DNA of 64,000 bases from assembly GCA_930633525.1 (NCBI GenBank), contig CAKNFP010000001.1:1342001-1406000 (forward strand), read 5' to 3'. This stretch comes from Hyphomicrobiales bacterium (lineage in GTDB: Bacteria; Pseudomonadota; Alphaproteobacteria; Rhizobiales; Beijerinckiaceae). The notes beneath the pieces are model-generated. The model saw only the letters and a list, made by a program, of their open reading frames with translations. It was not told where the DNA came from and ran no database searches. Made by a program: the position numbers and the translations under genes. Shown here piece by piece: positions 8,685 through 19,962 of this stretch (its first letter is position 1; every line of letters starts with the position of its first letter).

Positions 8685-10184
8685 TTAGTCTTCATCAGCC
8701 TTGAAGCGGTCCAGGCCCTTCAGGACGAAGGGCGCGATCAGCGCGAGGAACGCCAGACCCAGGAGGGTCGCGGCAAGCGGGCTCTCGACCAGCGCGATGG
8801 GATCGCCGAGGCTGATGGCGAGCGCGCGCCGCAGCTGCTGTTCCGCCATGGGTCCGAGAATGAGGCCGATGACCACTGGCGCGACCGGGTAGTCGTAGCG
8901 GCGCATGAGAAAGCCGAGCATGCCGAAGACGAGCAACATCGAGAGCTCGACAACGGATGGCTTGGCGGCGATGGTGCCCATGGTGGCGAACACCAGGATG
9001 CCCGCGTAGAGCCAATGCTGCGGGATGGCGAGCAGCTTCACCCAGAGACCGACCAGCGGCAAGTTGAGGACCAGCAGCATCGTATTGGCGATGAACAGGC
9101 TGGCGATGAGGCCCCAGACCAGTTCCGGACGCTCGGCGAAGAGCAGGGGCCCCGGGTTGAGGTTGTACTGCTGGAAGCCGGCGAGCATCATCGCGGCGGT
9201 CGCCGAAGTCGGCAGGCCGAGGGTGAGCAGAGGCACCAGGGTCCCGGCTGCCGATGCATTATTCGCGGCCTCCGGGCCGGCCACGCCCTCGATCGCGCCG
9301 TGGCCGAACTCTTCCGGGTTCTTGGCGAGCCGCTTCTCGGTCGCATAGGAGAGGAAGGTCGGTATCTCCGCTCCGCCAGCGGGCAGGGCGCCGATGGGGA
9401 AGCCGAAGGCGGTGCCCCGCAGCCACGGCTTCCAGGAGCGCTTCCAGTCCTCCAGCGTCATCCAGAGCGAGCCGCGGACGGGCTCCAGCGTCTCCGGTGC
9501 ATGCTTGTGTTTCGATGCGACGTAGAGCGCTTCGCCCACGGCGAACAGGCCGACCGCCAGCGTCGTCACCTCGATGCCGTCGAGGAGGTCGGGCACGCCA
9601 TAGTGCAGGCGGGCCTGGCCGGATAGCTCGTCGATGCCGACGATGCCGAGCGCCAGTCCAATGAACAGGCTGGTAAGCCCACGCAGCGGCGAGGCGCCGA
9701 AGGTCGCCGACACGGTGACGAAGGCGAGCACCATCAGTGCGAAATAGTCGGCGGGGCCAAAATTGATTGCGATCTCGACGAGCCATGGCGCGAGAAAGGC
9801 GATCCCCAATGTCGCGATGGTGCCGGCGACGAAGGAGCCGATGGCGGCGGTGGCGAGCGCCGGCCCGCCGCGGCCGGCTTTCGCCATCTTGTTGCCTTCG
9901 ATAGCGGTCGCGAGCGAGGCGCTCTCCCCCGGCGTGTTGATGAGGATCGCCGTCGTCGAGCCGCCATACATGCCGCCGTAGTAGATGCCGGCGAACATGA
10001 TCAGCGATCCCGCCGGATCGAGCTTGTAGGTGACCGGCAGCAGCAGCGCCACGGTCAGCGCCGGGCCGATGCCCGGCAGCACCCCGACCGCAGTCCCGAG
10101 AAAGACGCCGATCAGCGCGAACACGAGGTTCATGGGCTGGATGGCGACGCTGAGCCCATGCAGGAGGGAGGGGAAGGCTTCCAT
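8685..10184 (-). CDS. tctA: tripartite tricarboxylate transporter permease TctA
   Basis: The 499-residue large membrane subunit of a TctCBA-type transporter, with about 11-12 hydrophobic segments. The family signature is visible at residues 30-75: a GxLPGIGPA loop followed by [11 protein letters not shown] and the TPGE motif. It would import a citrate-like carboxylate handed over by the periplasmic TctC protein, driven by an ion gradient. It is the last gene of a minus-strand tctC-tctB-tctA operon, ten bases after tctB. The substrate cannot be read from the sequence; related systems carry citrate, tartrate, phthalates and other carboxylates. Confidence 0.92.
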   Translation of the reverse strand: MEAFPSLLHGLSVAIQPMNLVFALIGVFLGTAVGVLPGIGPALTVALLLPVTYKLDPAGSLIMFAGIYYGGMYGGSTTAILINTPGESASLATAIEGNKMAKAGRGGPALATAAIGSFVAGTIATLGIAFLAPWLVEIAINFGPADYFALMVLAFVTVSATFGASPLRGLTSLFIGLALGIVGIDELSGQARLHYGVPDLLDGIEVTTLAVGLFAVGEALYVASKHKHAPETLEPVRGSLWMTLEDWKRSWKPWLRGTAFGFPIGALPAGGAEIPTFLSYATEKRLAKNPEEFGHGAIEGVAGPEAANNASAAGTLVPLLTLGLPTSATAAMMLAGFQQYNLNPGPLLFAERPELVWGLIASLFIANTMLLVLNLPLVGLWVKLLAIPQHWLYAGILVFATMGTIAAKPSVVELSMLLVFGMLGFLMRRYDYPVAPVVIGLILGPMAEQQLRRALAISLGDPIALVESPLAATLLGLAFLALIAPFVLKGLDRFKADED

Positions 10185-10194
10185 CGATCCGCTC

Positions 10195-10671
10195 TCAGAA
10201 GAGGTGTTCGAGCGGCCCGCTCGGCAGGGTAAGGGTCAGGAGTTTGGCGAATACGAGATAGGCGCCGAGCCCGAGGGCGAAACCCACGGCGAAGTCGGCG
10301 AGAAGGGCGTGGCGCCCAAAGGCGCGCGAGGTCATCGTGAACAACACGGCGCTGGCCAGGATGAATCCGCCGCCAAACCCGATGATGGCGATAACGGCCA
10401 CAAAGGCGAGCGTGATGAGGGCGACGGGCCCCCAATCCGCCGTTTCCGGTTGCACCCCACCGCCCCGCCAGGCGGTGTAGGCGGTTGCGAGCCCGAGAAC
10501 GAGAAGGCCGAGGGCGACCACATTCGTCGCCGCTTCCGGGCCAATGCGCGCATAGGCCGGAGCCGGCGGCATATTGCCGGCATCAAGACGCAAAAGGATG
10601 GCGATGATGAGCAAGCCAAGCGCGATGAGCAGGCCGCTGATGTCGAGGCGTCGCCGCTGCTTGTCGTTCAT
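10195..10671 (-). CDS. tctB: tripartite tricarboxylate transporter small subunit TctB
   Basis: A 158-residue protein with four hydrophobic helices (near residues 12-28, 50-66, 83-115 and the C-terminal third), as expected for the small TctB membrane subunit. The ATG at 10671 is chosen because it puts the basic MNDKQRRR leader directly before the first helix; a longer in-frame reading to 10803 would add an implausible Pro/Arg-rich extension. It lies between tctC and tctA, and the TctB family is poorly conserved, so context contributes strongly to the call. Confidence 0.85.
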   Translation of the reverse strand: MNDKQRRRLDISGLLIALGLLIIAILLRLDAGNMPPAPAYARIGPEAATNVVALGLLVLGLATAYTAWRGGGVQPETADWGPVALITLAFVAVIAIIGFGGGFILASAVLFTMTSRAFGRHALLADFAVGFALGLGAYLVFAKLLTLTLPSGPLEHLF

Positions 10672-10855
10672 GCCGGCGGGTCCTTGGGGACGTGAGGAGG
10701 CGGGGCCGAGGCGGGTGAGGCCGATCCGCCGGAGTGAGCAGGCGGCAGACGGTTGGCCGGCGCTGCCCGGGAAGGGGAGCCCGTTGGCGGGCAGGCCCGC
10801 CAACGCTGACGATGGACGGTCGGCCGCGCCGGAGGGACGCGGCGCGCCGACGTGC

Positions 10856-11869
10856 TTACTGCGTGAGCCCGATCGTCTTCAGGACATCGGCGATGCGGGT
10901 CTGCTCGTTCTTGAGGAAGCTGCCGAAGGCGTCGCCGGCGAGATAGGAATTATCCCAGCCTTTCGCCTTCAGGGTCTCCTGCCAGGCCGGCGATTTCACC
11001 ATCTTGTCGACAATGGCGGCGAGATTGTCCGTTTGCTCTTTCGTGAGGCCTGGAGGAGCGACGACGGAGCGCCAGTTGATGAGTTCGAGATCGACGCCCT
11101 GTTCCTTGAGCGTCGGCCCGTCGATATAGGCGACGCGCGTCGGTGCGGCGATGCCGATCAGGCGCAGCTTGCCCGCCTTGATCTGGCCCTCGAACTCACC
11201 GTAGCCGGACACGCCTGCCGTCACCTTCGAGCCGAGAATGGCCGCCAGTGCTTCGCCACCGCCGGAGAAGGGAATGTAATTGATCTTGGTGGGATCGACG
11301 CCGACCGCCTTCGCGAACAGCCCGACCAGGATGTGATCGGTGCCACCGGCCGAGCCGCCGGCCCAGGTGACCTTGGCGGGGTCAGCCTTGAGGGCGGCCA
11401 CCAGGTCCTGGGCATTCTTGATCGGCGAATTTGCCGGCACCACGATGGCCTGGTTCTCGGCCGTCAGCCGGGCGATCGGCGTGACCTGATCGAGCGTGAC
11501 CGGTGATTTGTTGGTGAGGATGGCGCCGACCATCACGAGGCCGTTCACCATGAGCTGGGAGCCGTCTCCCTTGCCGCTATTGACGAATTGCGCGAGCCCG
11601 ACAATCCCGCCGGCGCCGGGCACGTTGACGACCTGTGCTCCCTTCACGATGCCTGATGTCGTCAGCGCCGACTGTACGGCGCGAGCCGTCTGGTCCCAGC
11701 CTCCGCCCGGAGCGGCCGGCGCCATGATCTTCAATTCCGTAGTCTGCGCCGAAGCCGTGCCGGCCAGTCCTAGACTGCCCGCCGCGAAGGCCATGCTGGC
11801 AGCTGCTGCCAGCAGGGCAAGCGAGCGCCGGTTGATGCGAGTGCTTGCAGCACCGCTCGTTCCGACCAT
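10856..11869 (-). CDS. tctC: tripartite tricarboxylate transporter substrate-binding protein (TctC/Bug family)
   Basis: A 337-residue periplasmic binding protein. An N-terminal signal peptide (residues about 15-40, ending TASAQ) is followed by the Bug-type solute-binding fold with the early signature [14 protein letters not shown] and VNVPGAGG near residue 85. It delivers carboxylates to TctAB. The ATG at 11869 has GGGAGG five to six bases upstream; a longer reading is not needed. It heads the operon; a 184-base gap separates it from tctB, long enough for an internal stem or processing site that I could not identify. Confidence 0.9.
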   Translation of the reverse strand: MVGTSGAASTRINRRSLALLAAAASMAFAAGSLGLAGTASAQTTELKIMAPAAPGGGWDQTARAVQSALTTSGIVKGAQVVNVPGAGGIVGLAQFVNSGKGDGSQLMVNGLVMVGAILTNKSPVTLDQVTPIARLTAENQAIVVPANSPIKNAQDLVAALKADPAKVTWAGGSAGGTDHILVGLFAKAVGVDPTKINYIPFSGGGEALAAILGSKVTAGVSGYGEFEGQIKAGKLRLIGIAAPTRVAYIDGPTLKEQGVDLELINWRSVVAPPGLTKEQTDNLAAIVDKMVKSPAWQETLKAKGWDNSYLAGDAFGSFLKNEQTRIADVLKTIGLTQ

Positions 11870-12135
11870 GACATCCTCCCAATTCCGCGTTGGCAACTTT
11901 ATGTTGCGCGTGAAATGACGGTAAAGCCGCTCCATTTTACGAGCAAGATGCAGCCTTATTCGCCTTAAGGCTAGGGTCATCCGCTCTGGCGCGATATCGG
12001 GGTCGGGGCGTTGCACCCGAGTGCGCTGCCGCATGGGCACGGCAAGCGCCTTCGTTTATAGGAAACTGGGACAGCGCGGCGGTTGCATTTGGGGCGTTGC
12101 CGCGGCCACAAGGACGCGCTGGATGGGAGCTTGTG

Positions 12136-13503
12136 ATGACGACCGGTGATTTCGATGTCGATCTTTTCGTTATTGGCGCTGGCTCGGGCGGTGTCCGGGC
12201 GGGCCGAATAGCGGCCGGCTATGGCGCGCGCGTGATGATCGCCGAGGAATCACGTGTCGGTGGCACCTGTGTCATCCGCGGCTGCGTGCCCAAGAAGCTT
12301 TATGTCTATGCCAGCCGCTTTCAGGATGCCTTTGCCGATGCCGCCGGCTTCGGCTGGAGCGTGCCCGAGGCCCATTTCCACTGGCCGACGCTGGTTGCCA
12401 ACAAGGAGACGGAGATTACCCGGCTCGAGGGCATCTATCGCCGCAACCTCGTCAATGCCGGTGTCGAGATCGTCGACAGCCGCGCGGTTGTCGAGGGCCC
12501 CCATACAGTGCGTCTCCTTGCGACGGGTGAAAGCATTTCGGCCAAGGTCATCCTGATCGCCACCGGCGCGCGTCCATCCCTGGAACCGGTGGTGCCGGGT
12601 GGTGAGCTCGGCGTCGTGTCCGACCAGATCTTCGATCTGCCGGAACTGCCACGCCGGCTGCTCGTCATCGGCGGCGGTTATATCGCTGTCGAGTTCGCCG
12701 GGGTTTTTGCCGGGCTCGGTGTCGAGACCGCGCTCCTGCACCGTGGCCCGCGCCTTCTGCGCGGGTTCGACCACGATCTCGCCGAGGGCCTCGCCGCGGC
12801 CTATCAGGCCAGGGGCATCGAGCTGCTGCTGGATCGGCGTGTCGAGCGCTTTGACCGGGCCGGTTCTGATATCACGGCCACCCTGTCCGATGGCACGACA
12901 CGCCGTTTCGATCAGGTGCTGGTGGCGACTGGCCGGAATCCGCACACGTCAGGCCTCGGTCTCGAGAGCGCAGGCGTCGCCACGAATGAGAAGGGCGCCG
13001 TCATCGTCGATAGCGAAGGCCGCACCAACGTGCCTTCGATCTATGCGGTCGGCGATGTCACCGACCGCGCGAACCTCACGCCGGTCGCCATACGCGAGGG
13101 GCAGGCCTTCGCGGATACCGTTTTCGGCAACAAGCCGACGCAGGTGGACCATTCCCTCATTCCGACGGCGGTGTTCTCGACGCCGGAACTCGGCACGATC
13201 GGGCCGAGCGAGGAGGCGGCGCGGGCGCTTTACCCCAAGCTCGTCGTCTATCGCACGCGGTTCCGCGCGATGAAGGCTACCTTGTCCGGTCGTGACGAGC
13301 CGGTGATGATGAAGATCCTCGTCGATGGCGAGACCGACAAGGTCATCGGCGTTCACATCATGGGCGAGGCGGCGGGCGAGATGATCCAGCTCGTCGGGAT
13401 CGCGGTGACCATGGGCGCCACCAAGGCCGATTTCGACCGGACGATCGCCGTGCATCCGACGGCCGCCGAGGAGCTGGTGACCCTGCGCACGCCGGTCGGC
13501 TGA
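12136..13503 (+). CDS. gor: glutathione-disulfide reductase
   Basis: A 455-residue flavoprotein disulfide reductase. The FAD-binding GxGSGG motif lies near residue 15, the redox-active pair is in GGTCVIRGCVPKK (cysteines five apart, near residues 43 and 48), a second Rossmann motif GGGYIAVEFAG binds NAD(P)H near residue 180, and the C-terminal dimer domain ends with the active-site HPTAAEE. It reduces oxidised glutathione in the cytoplasm. The ATG at 12136 has GGGAG seven bases upstream. Arg residues around HRGPRLLRGFD fit NADPH specificity. It is divergent from tctC. Confidence 0.92.
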   Translation: MTTGDFDVDLFVIGAGSGGVRAGRIAAGYGARVMIAEESRVGGTCVIRGCVPKKLYVYASRFQDAFADAAGFGWSVPEAHFHWPTLVANKETEITRLEGIYRRNLVNAGVEIVDSRAVVEGPHTVRLLATGESISAKVILIATGARPSLEPVVPGGELGVVSDQIFDLPELPRRLLVIGGGYIAVEFAGVFAGLGVETALLHRGPRLLRGFDHDLAEGLAAAYQARGIELLLDRRVERFDRAGSDITATLSDGTTRRFDQVLVATGRNPHTSGLGLESAGVATNEKGAVIVDSEGRTNVPSIYAVGDVTDRANLTPVAIREGQAFADTVFGNKPTQVDHSLIPTAVFSTPELGTIGPSEEAARALYPKLVVYRTRFRAMKATLSGRDEPVMMKILVDGETDKVIGVHIMGEAAGEMIQLVGIAVTMGATKADFDRTIAVHPTAAEELVTLRTPVG

Positions 13504-13572
13504 CGAAAACGCGATCACGATCAATGGCATGCGGCGTTTTGCGGAATCACTTCCGCATGTGCGCCGCAGCCT

Positions 13573-14784
13573 TCATGTCGTCTGCGGCTCGATCTGCCCG
13601 AGCGGCTGCCCAAGCGGCTGCATCTCGGTCTCGACAGGTGGGGGCGCCTTGCGCGAGATGCGCCACAGCACATAAAGGCCGAGCACGCAGTGCACGACGG
13701 CGTTGTGCATGAACAGCGCGCCGTCTCCGAACCGCGCCATCAGGAAAGAGGCGAGCGAGGGACCGACGATCGCGCCGAAGCAATAGAGGAACAGCAGCGT
13801 GCTCGACATATTCATGGCGCCGCCCTCGTTGTTGCGATCATTGGCGTGCGCGGCGATCAGCGGATAAATCACCGGTACGAAGAAACCCATGCCGAGCGCC
13901 AGTCCATAGAGCGGCCAGACAGACGGGCTCTGGGACACGAAGACGAGCGCGATCTCGACAGCGACGGCGCATCCGCAGACGATCGCGATCATCCAGCGGC
14001 GATCCATCCGGTCGGACAGACGCCCGAGCGGGAAGGGGCTCGCGGCCGAGCCAAGGATGAGGATCGTCATGAAGGTCGCGAGCACGGTCGTGCCGAGCCC
14101 GGTGCGTTCGATGACGGCCGGCACGAGGCTCCACAGGCTGCCATTGGCGAGGCCGACGCAGATCACACCCATCACGGCGATCGGGCTGCGGCGCGCGAGG
14201 CCGAGAATGTCGAGCTTCGCCTTGACCGGCAACGGGGGGGGCTCGGCGCGGGTGAGCGCCATCGGCACCAGCGCCAGCACGATCGACATGGCCGATACGG
14301 AAAACAGGGTGAAGGACTGCGCGGGGGCGACATTCAGGAACTGCTGTCCGGTCGCCGAGCCGCCAAAGTTCATCACATTGTAGAGGCCGAGCATGCTGCC
14401 GCGGTTCCGGTCGGTCGCCTTTGCATTGACCCAGCCTTCGACGAGCGCATAGAGGCCGCCGAAGCAAAAGCCGATGATGCAGCGCAAGACCATCCACATC
14501 AGGGGCTCGACGATGATGGCAAAGCCGAGCACCGCGCTCGCTGCGACGGCTGCCAGCGCCGCGAAGGCACGGATATGCCCGGCGCGCCTGACGATGCTCG
14601 GAGCGAGCCAGGTCCCGCCGAGCATGCCGACGAAATAGGTCGAGCCGATCGCGCCGATCTCGGCCGGCGAGAAGTTCTCCAGGACGCCTCGCAGAGGCAC
14701 GAGTGTCGTGACGAGGCCGTTGCCGACAACGAGAATGAAGACGGCGACGAGGACAGGCGCAACAGAGGCAAGAGAGGCTGGCAC
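13573..14784 (-). CDS. MFS transporter, YcaD-like
   Basis: A 403-residue protein with twelve predicted helices in two six-helix bundles and a cytoplasmic loop after helix six near residue 190. The loop following helix two contains the MFS-like PSIVRRAGHIR and the loop after helix eight LGRLSDRMDRR, a clear copy of motif A. The overall layout resembles the YcaD-type drug/metabolite exporters. The substrate is unknown. The gene is convergent with gor; the 70-base gap contains a short perfect palindrome (TGCGGAA/TTCCGCA at 13540-13557) without a T-tract. Confidence 0.82.
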   Translation of the reverse strand: MPASLASVAPVLVAVFILVVGNGLVTTLVPLRGVLENFSPAEIGAIGSTYFVGMLGGTWLAPSIVRRAGHIRAFAALAAVAASAVLGFAIIVEPLMWMVLRCIIGFCFGGLYALVEGWVNAKATDRNRGSMLGLYNVMNFGGSATGQQFLNVAPAQSFTLFSVSAMSIVLALVPMALTRAEPPPLPVKAKLDILGLARRSPIAVMGVICVGLANGSLWSLVPAVIERTGLGTTVLATFMTILILGSAASPFPLGRLSDRMDRRWMIAIVCGCAVAVEIALVFVSQSPSVWPLYGLALGMGFFVPVIYPLIAAHANDRNNEGGAMNMSSTLLFLYCFGAIVGPSLASFLMARFGDGALFMHNAVVHCVLGLYVLWRISRKAPPPVETEMQPLGQPLGQIEPQTT

Positions 14785-15229
14785 GGGATCGAACGCCGTA
14801 AAGGGGCTGGAACGCTCACATCACATCCGATCACGGCGAAGTTACGGCTGCAACCACAAGCGACGCCTTAATTCGCATGGAATTGCCTAACAGATTGGCA
14901 TACGAGCCATGCTCCAAGCGCACATCATCCCGGACAGCCTGCCGGGAGGGCATGAGTCGGTGGATTCGGGCCGGTTTTTTGTTGCCGCTCCGAGTGCCGT
15001 GCAGCCCGCTGGATTGGCCTCCCGCCGAGGCAACCGGCGCCGCCCCATCGACGGCCTCCGGGCTCGGGAGCCAACTCCGGAGGGCCGCGATGAAAACGCC
15101 CTGAGAGACGCGCGGCGTCTTGGTACTCGCTTTTCCGGGCATTGTGCGTATATAAGCCGCAGATTCCCCGGAACGGCCGGGGGATTTTGCAACAACGGTC
15201 CCAGGATTGGGCGTCGGGAGTTTGGAGAG
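14785..15229. other. gene-free leader region between the MFS gene and DAHP synthase
   Basis: This 445-base stretch between divergent genes should hold both promoters. A TATATA at 15149-15154 is the best -10 candidate for DAHP synthase, but its -35 (CTCGCT) is poor. An open frame continues upstream of the DAHP synthase start to 14909; its composition is not protein-like and I treat it as leader. No riboswitch or attenuator is recognisable. Confidence 0.4.
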
Positions 15230-16618
15230 ATGAGCGAGCGTTGGACACCGTCGAGCTGGAGATCAAAACCGATCCAGCAGGTGCCGCTCTTTACGGATGC
15301 TGCGGCCCTTGCCAGCGTCGAAGATCAACTCGCCAGCTTTCCCCCCCTCGTTTTTGCGGGCGAGGCGCGCAAGCTCAAACGGGCGTTGGGCAAGGTTGCC
15401 GTCGGTGAGGCGTTCCTGCTGCAAGGCGGTGATTGCGCCGAGAGCTTCGCCGAGCATTCCGCCGACAATATCCGCGATTTCTTCCGCCTGTTCCTGCAGA
15501 TGGCGGTGGTGCTGACCTTCGCCGGCTCCTCGCCGGTGGTGAAGGTCGGCCGCGTCGCAGGCCAGTTCGCGAAGCCACGGTCAGCGCCGAACGAGACGGT
15601 CGACGGCGTCGAGCTGCCGAGCTATCGCGGTGACATCATCAACGGCATCGACTTCACGCCGGAAAGCCGCGAGCCGGATCCGCGCCGCCAGCTCATGGCC
15701 TACCGCCAGTCTGCGGCGACTCTGAACCTGCTGCGAGCCTTCGCGTCGGGTGGCTATGCCAATCTGGACAACGCGCATCGCTGGATGCTGGGCTTCGTCA
15801 AGGACAGCCCGCAGTCGGGGCGCTATCAGGAACTGGCGGACCGCATCACCGAGGCGCTCGATTTCATGCGCGCCTGCGGGATCGATCCGGAGTCCCATCC
15901 GGAAATGCGCACCACGGATTTCTACACGAGCCATGAGGCGCTCCTGCTCGGCTACGAGCAGGCGATGACGCGTGTCGATTCCACCTCCGGTGACTGGTAC
16001 GCCACGTCAGGCCATATGATCTGGATCGGCGACCGCACGCGTCAGCTCGACCATGCCCATGTCGAGTATTTCCGCGGCATCAAGAACCCGATCGGCCTGA
16101 AATGCGGCCCGTCCCTGAAGCCGCAGGACCTGGTGAAGCTCGTTTCCGCGCTGAACCCTGACAATGAGGCTGGTCGCCTCACGCTGATCTGCCGCTTCGG
16201 CGCGGACAAGGTGGCGGATCATCTGCCGGGCCTCATCCAGGCGGTGAAGGCAGAAGGCCAGACCGTCGTGTGGTCGTGCGATCCCATGCATGGCAATACG
16301 GTCAAGGCCGGCTCCGGCTACAAGACACGGCCGGTGGATCTGATCCTGTCGGAAGTGAAGCAGTTCTTCGGAATCCATAAGTCCGAAGGCACCTATGCCG
16401 GCGGCGTGCATCTCGAAATGACGGGCAAGAACGTCACCGAATGCACGGGCGGCGCCCGCGCCATCACCGACGCGGACCTGCATGATCGCTACCACACGCA
16501 TTGCGACCCGCGTCTCAATGCCGAGCAGGCGATCGAGCTGTCATTCATGGTGGCCGAGCTTCTGAAGGATGAGCGGACCCCGAAGCTGCGTGAGCGTCAG
16601 GTCGACGCGGCGGAGTAG
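15230..16618 (+). CDS. 3-deoxy-D-arabino-heptulosonate-7-phosphate (DAHP) synthase, class II
   Basis: A 462-residue class II DAHP synthase, which condenses phosphoenolpyruvate and erythrose 4-phosphate at the entry of the shikimate pathway. The metal-binding Cys is in QGGDCAESF near residue 68; phosphate- and PEP-binding residues follow in [14 protein letters not shown] near residue 105; [10 protein letters not shown] and GGVHLEMTG near residues 350-400 complete the active site. The start at 15230 matches the usual class II N-terminus (W-x-P-x-S-W-R) and has GGGAG nine bases upstream. A strong intrinsic terminator follows, so it is probably monocistronic. Confidence 0.93.
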   Translation: MSERWTPSSWRSKPIQQVPLFTDAAALASVEDQLASFPPLVFAGEARKLKRALGKVAVGEAFLLQGGDCAESFAEHSADNIRDFFRLFLQMAVVLTFAGSSPVVKVGRVAGQFAKPRSAPNETVDGVELPSYRGDIINGIDFTPESREPDPRRQLMAYRQSAATLNLLRAFASGGYANLDNAHRWMLGFVKDSPQSGRYQELADRITEALDFMRACGIDPESHPEMRTTDFYTSHEALLLGYEQAMTRVDSTSGDWYATSGHMIWIGDRTRQLDHAHVEYFRGIKNPIGLKCGPSLKPQDLVKLVSALNPDNEAGRLTLICRFGADKVADHLPGLIQAVKAEGQTVVWSCDPMHGNTVKAGSGYKTRPVDLILSEVKQFFGIHKSEGTYAGGVHLEMTGKNVTECTGGARAITDADLHDRYHTHCDPRLNAEQAIELSFMVAELLKDERTPKLRERQVDAAE

Positions 16619-16666
16619 GCGGACTATCCGGGCGCGCCGGCTCAGCTGGTGCCCCATTGATCATCG

Positions 16667-16699
16667 AAGGCCCGTGCGCACGCAGCACGGGCCTTTTTT
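16667..16699 (+). terminator. intrinsic terminator of the DAHP synthase gene
   Basis: GGCCCGTGC (16669-16677) pairs perfectly with GCACGGGCC (16685-16693) around a seven-base loop, extended by AA/TT and followed by six Ts. A textbook rho-independent terminator 50 bases after the stop codon. Confidence 0.92.
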
Positions 16700-16776
16700 C
16701 TTGGAGGCCGGCGTTGCCCGATCACCGCCGTCAACATCGCCTTTCCCTTTTCAAAATCATGGTCTAGACCGTGATC

Positions 16777-18510
16777 ATGAGCGCATCGTCCGATCTTCTC
16801 CGCATTGCCCTCGCGCAGCTCAACCCCACGGTTGGCGACGTCAGCGGCAATCTCGCCAAGGCCCGCGCGGCACGCGCGGACGCGGCACGTCTAGGCGCCG
16901 ACGCGGTGATGTTTCCCGAACTCTTCCTCGCCGGCTATCCGCCTGAGGATCTCGTCCTGAAGCCCGCGTTTCTGGATGCCTGCCGTGATGCCTGCGAGGA
17001 GCTGGCAGCCGAGACCGGAGATGGCGGCCCAGCAGTCCTCATCGGCTTGCCGTGGGCCGAGAACGACACCGTCTACAACGCCTATGCCATTCTCGACGGC
17101 GGCGTCGTGAGCGCTGTGCGCTTCAAGGTCGATCTGCCGAACTACGGCGTCTTCGACGAGAAGCGTGTCTTCGCGGCGGGGCCCCTGCCGGGGCCGGCCT
17201 CGCTGCGCGGTGTGCGTGTCGGCCTGCCGATCTGCGAGGATATCTGGGGCGAGGATGTGGTCGAGTGCATCACCGACACCGGCGGTGAGATCCTGCTCGT
17301 CCCCAACGGCTCTCCCTATGCGCGCGACAAGATGGATGTGCGCTTCAACATCGCCGCCGGACGGGTCGCGGAAAGCGGGCTGCCCCTGGTCTATCTCAAC
17401 CAGGTCTGCGGGCAGGACGAACTGGTTTTTGACGGCGCGTCCTTCGTGCTCAATGGCGATGGTTCGCTCGCCATTCAGATGCCGGCGTTCGAGGAGGCCA
17501 TTTCGCTCGTCACCTTCGAGCGCACGGCCACGGGCTGGCGCTGCCAGCCGGACGAGAAGGCCATTCTGGACGAGGGCGACCAGGCCGACTATGCGGCCTG
17601 CGTATTCGGCCTCCGCGACTACGTCCGCAAAAACGGCTTTCCCGGCGTGGTGCTCGGCCTGTCCGGCGGCATCGATTCAGCGATCTGCGCGGCGATGGCC
17701 GTCGATGCGCTCGGTCCTGAACGCGTGCACTGCGTCATGCTGCCCTACCGCTATACGTCCGGCGAGAGCCTGGCTGACGCATCGGCGTGCGTGAAGGCGC
17801 TCGGTATCCGCTACGACATCTTGCCGATCGCCGATGCCGTCGAGGGACTGACGGGGGTGCTCCAGCCTCTCTTTGCTGGCCTTAACGCCGACACCACCGA
17901 GGAGAACCTACAAAGCCGCGCACGCGGCACGCTGCTCATGTCGATTTCGAACAAGTTCGGCGCGATGGTCGTGACTACCGGCAACAAGTCCGAGATGTCG
18001 GTCGGCTATGCCACGCTCTATGGCGACATGAATGGCGGGTTCAATCCGATCAAGGACCTCTATAAAACCCAGGTCTATCGTCTGTCCGCGCTGCGCAATC
18101 GCTGGAAGCCGGCGGGTGCGCTTGGGCCGGATGGTGTGGTGATTCCAGACAACATCATCACCAAGGCACCGACCGCGGAACTCCGCGACAACCAGACCGA
18201 CCAGGATTCATTGCCTCCGTATGACGTGCTCGATGACATCCTCATTGGGCTTGTCGAGGAGGAGTTGCGCGTGTCCGAGATCGTCGCCCGTGGCCACGAT
18301 CTTGCAACCGTGAAGAAGGTCGAGCGGCTGCTCTATCTGGCCGAGTACAAGCGCCGCCAGGCGCCGCCCGGTGTCAAGGTCACCACCAAGAACTTCGGAC
18401 GCGACCGCCGCTATCCGATCACCAACCGCTTTCGAGACAGTGGAACCCCCGGTCCGCAACGACGAAGCTCCATCGACGTGACGACGTCAGCCAGTCAGGC
18501 TGATATCTGA
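16777..18510 (+). CDS. nadE: glutamine-dependent NAD+ synthetase
   Basis: A two-domain NadE of 577 residues that amidates nicotinic acid adenine dinucleotide to NAD+. The N-terminal nitrilase-like glutaminase carries the Glu/Lys/Cys triad in MFPELFLAGY, FKVDLPNYG and GLPICEDIWG. The C-terminal synthetase begins near residue 280 and has the ATP-pyrophosphatase P-loop LSGGIDSA. An alternative GTG start lies six bases earlier at 16771; neither has an obvious Shine-Dalgarno. The last 25 residues are Ser/Thr-rich and probably disordered. gltX follows 102 bases later. Confidence 0.92.
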   Translation: MSASSDLLRIALAQLNPTVGDVSGNLAKARAARADAARLGADAVMFPELFLAGYPPEDLVLKPAFLDACRDACEELAAETGDGGPAVLIGLPWAENDTVYNAYAILDGGVVSAVRFKVDLPNYGVFDEKRVFAAGPLPGPASLRGVRVGLPICEDIWGEDVVECITDTGGEILLVPNGSPYARDKMDVRFNIAAGRVAESGLPLVYLNQVCGQDELVFDGASFVLNGDGSLAIQMPAFEEAISLVTFERTATGWRCQPDEKAILDEGDQADYAACVFGLRDYVRKNGFPGVVLGLSGGIDSAICAAMAVDALGPERVHCVMLPYRYTSGESLADASACVKALGIRYDILPIADAVEGLTGVLQPLFAGLNADTTEENLQSRARGTLLMSISNKFGAMVVTTGNKSEMSVGYATLYGDMNGGFNPIKDLYKTQVYRLSALRNRWKPAGALGPDGVVIPDNIITKAPTAELRDNQTDQDSLPPYDVLDDILIGLVEEELRVSEIVARGHDLATVKKVERLLYLAEYKRRQAPPGVKVTTKNFGRDRRYPITNRFRDSGTPGPQRRSSIDVTTSASQADI

Positions 18511-18612
18511 ACGCCGCGCCTTCACGCGCGACCTGTTTCCCGGGGAGGCCCAACGGGCCGACAAGGGGACAGGCCAGCGCCGTCTGACATCGCCAGCCTG
18601 AATGGCCAATCA

Positions 18613-19962
18613 ATGACTGCGCATTCTGCACCCGTCGTCCGCTTCGCCCCGTCACCCACGGGTTTCCTGCATATCGGCAATGCTCGCCCGGCGCTGCTCA
18701 ATTGGCTCTATGCGCTCAACCATGGCGGACGCTTCGTGCTGCGCCTGGACGATACCGATCAGACGCGTTCCACAAAGGAATACGCCGACGCGGTGTCGGA
18801 AGACCTCGCCTGGCTCGGGATCGAGCCGGACGTGTTCGTGCGGCAGTCCGACCGTCTCGAGATCTACGACCGCGCGGTTGAGGCCTTGAAGGCGAAGGGG
18901 GTTCTCTATCCCTGCTATGAGACGCCGGACGAGCTCGATCGCCGCCGTAAACGCCAGCTCGCCCGTGGCAAGCCGCCCATTTATGATCGGGCTGCCCTGA
19001 GCCTGACGACGGAGCAGCGCGCCGCCTTCGAGGCTGAGGGACGAAGGCCGCACTGGCGGTTCCTGCTCGATCATCGTGTCGTGCGGTGGACGGATCTCGC
19101 GCGTGGCGTCATCGAGGTTGATACGGCCTCGCTGTCGGACCCGGTTCTCGTGCGGGCCGATGGCACTTACCTCTATACCCTGCCGTCTGTGGTCGATGAC
19201 CTTGATCTCGGCATCACCCATGTGATCCGTGGCGAGGATCACATCACCAACACGGCGGTGCAGATCGCCCTGATCGATGCCCTCGATGGGGCCGTGCCCT
19301 CTTTCGCCCATACCAATCTCCTCACGACGGCGAGTGGCGAGGGATTGTCGAAACGTCTCGGGCATCTGTCGCTGAGAGGGCTGCGGGAGCAGGGCATCGA
19401 GGCGATGGCGGTTGCTTCCCTGGCCGTGCTCGTTGGCTCGGCCGAGGCCGTGCGGCCGGTCGCGTCGCTCGAAGAGCTTGCCAAGCTCGTCGATCTCGCC
19501 CGCCTGTCCCATGCGCCTGCGAAATTCGACGAGGCCGAGCTCGCCTCCCTCAATGCGAAGCTTTTGCACAGCTTCTCCTATGGGGCCGTGCAGCGGCGTC
19601 TCAGGCTCCTCGGCGTGGACGGCGGCGAGACCTTCTGGCTCGCGGTGCGCGGCAATCTGGAACGGCTGGCCGATGCCCAGGCATGGTGGCGGGTGGTTGC
19701 CGGCCCCATCGATCCTATCATCGAGGATCACGCCTTCACGGGAACGGCTGCGGATCTGCTGCCGCCGGAGCCTTGGAACGCGGAGACGTGGAAAACCTGG
19801 ACAGCGGCGCTGAAGGCCGCGACGGGTGTGGGCGGGCGATCGTTGTTCATGCCGCTCAGGCTCGCCTTGACGGCCCATGACCATGGACCGGAGCTGGCCG
19901 CGTTGCTGCCTCTGATCGGCGGTGTCAAAGCGACCGCGCGCCTGCGCGGCGAGCGCGCCTGA
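18613..19962 (+). CDS. gltX: glutamate--tRNA ligase (short paralogue type)
   Basis: A 449-residue class I glutamyl-tRNA synthetase. The HIGH motif appears as FLHIGNA near residue 18 and the KMSKS-like loop as EGLSKRLG near residue 245. Alphaproteobacteria commonly carry two GluRS paralogues, one of which can charge tRNA-Gln for later amidation; this one, with its shorter length and N-terminal [10 protein letters not shown], belongs to that family, but I cannot tell from sequence alone which tRNAs it charges. The start at 18613 sits nine bases before the conserved block typical of the family. Confidence 0.9.
   Translation: MTAHSAPVVRFAPSPTGFLHIGNARPALLNWLYALNHGGRFVLRLDDTDQTRSTKEYADAVSEDLAWLGIEPDVFVRQSDRLEIYDRAVEALKAKGVLYPCYETPDELDRRRKRQLARGKPPIYDRAALSLTTEQRAAFEAEGRRPHWRFLLDHRVVRWTDLARGVIEVDTASLSDPVLVRADGTYLYTLPSVVDDLDLGITHVIRGEDHITNTAVQIALIDALDGAVPSFAHTNLLTTASGEGLSKRLGHLSLRGLREQGIEAMAVASLAVLVGSAEAVRPVASLEELAKLVDLARLSHAPAKFDEAELASLNAKLLHSFSYGAVQRRLRLLGVDGGETFWLAVRGNLERLADAQAWWRVVAGPIDPIIEDHAFTGTAADLLPPEPWNAETWKTWTAALKAATGVGGRSLFMPLRLALTAHDHGPELAALLPLIGGVKATARLRGERA

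Noticed and set aside
13690..14871. Long plus-strand frame opposite the MFS gene
   Set aside because: Its product is almost only Arg/Asp/Glu/His/Gly; the minus strand has a twelve-helix transporter.
14909..15229. N-terminal extension of DAHP synthase
   Set aside because: Class II DAHP synthases begin close to the W-x-P-x-S-W-R block; the extension is Arg/Gly/Pro-rich and contains the best promoter candidate.
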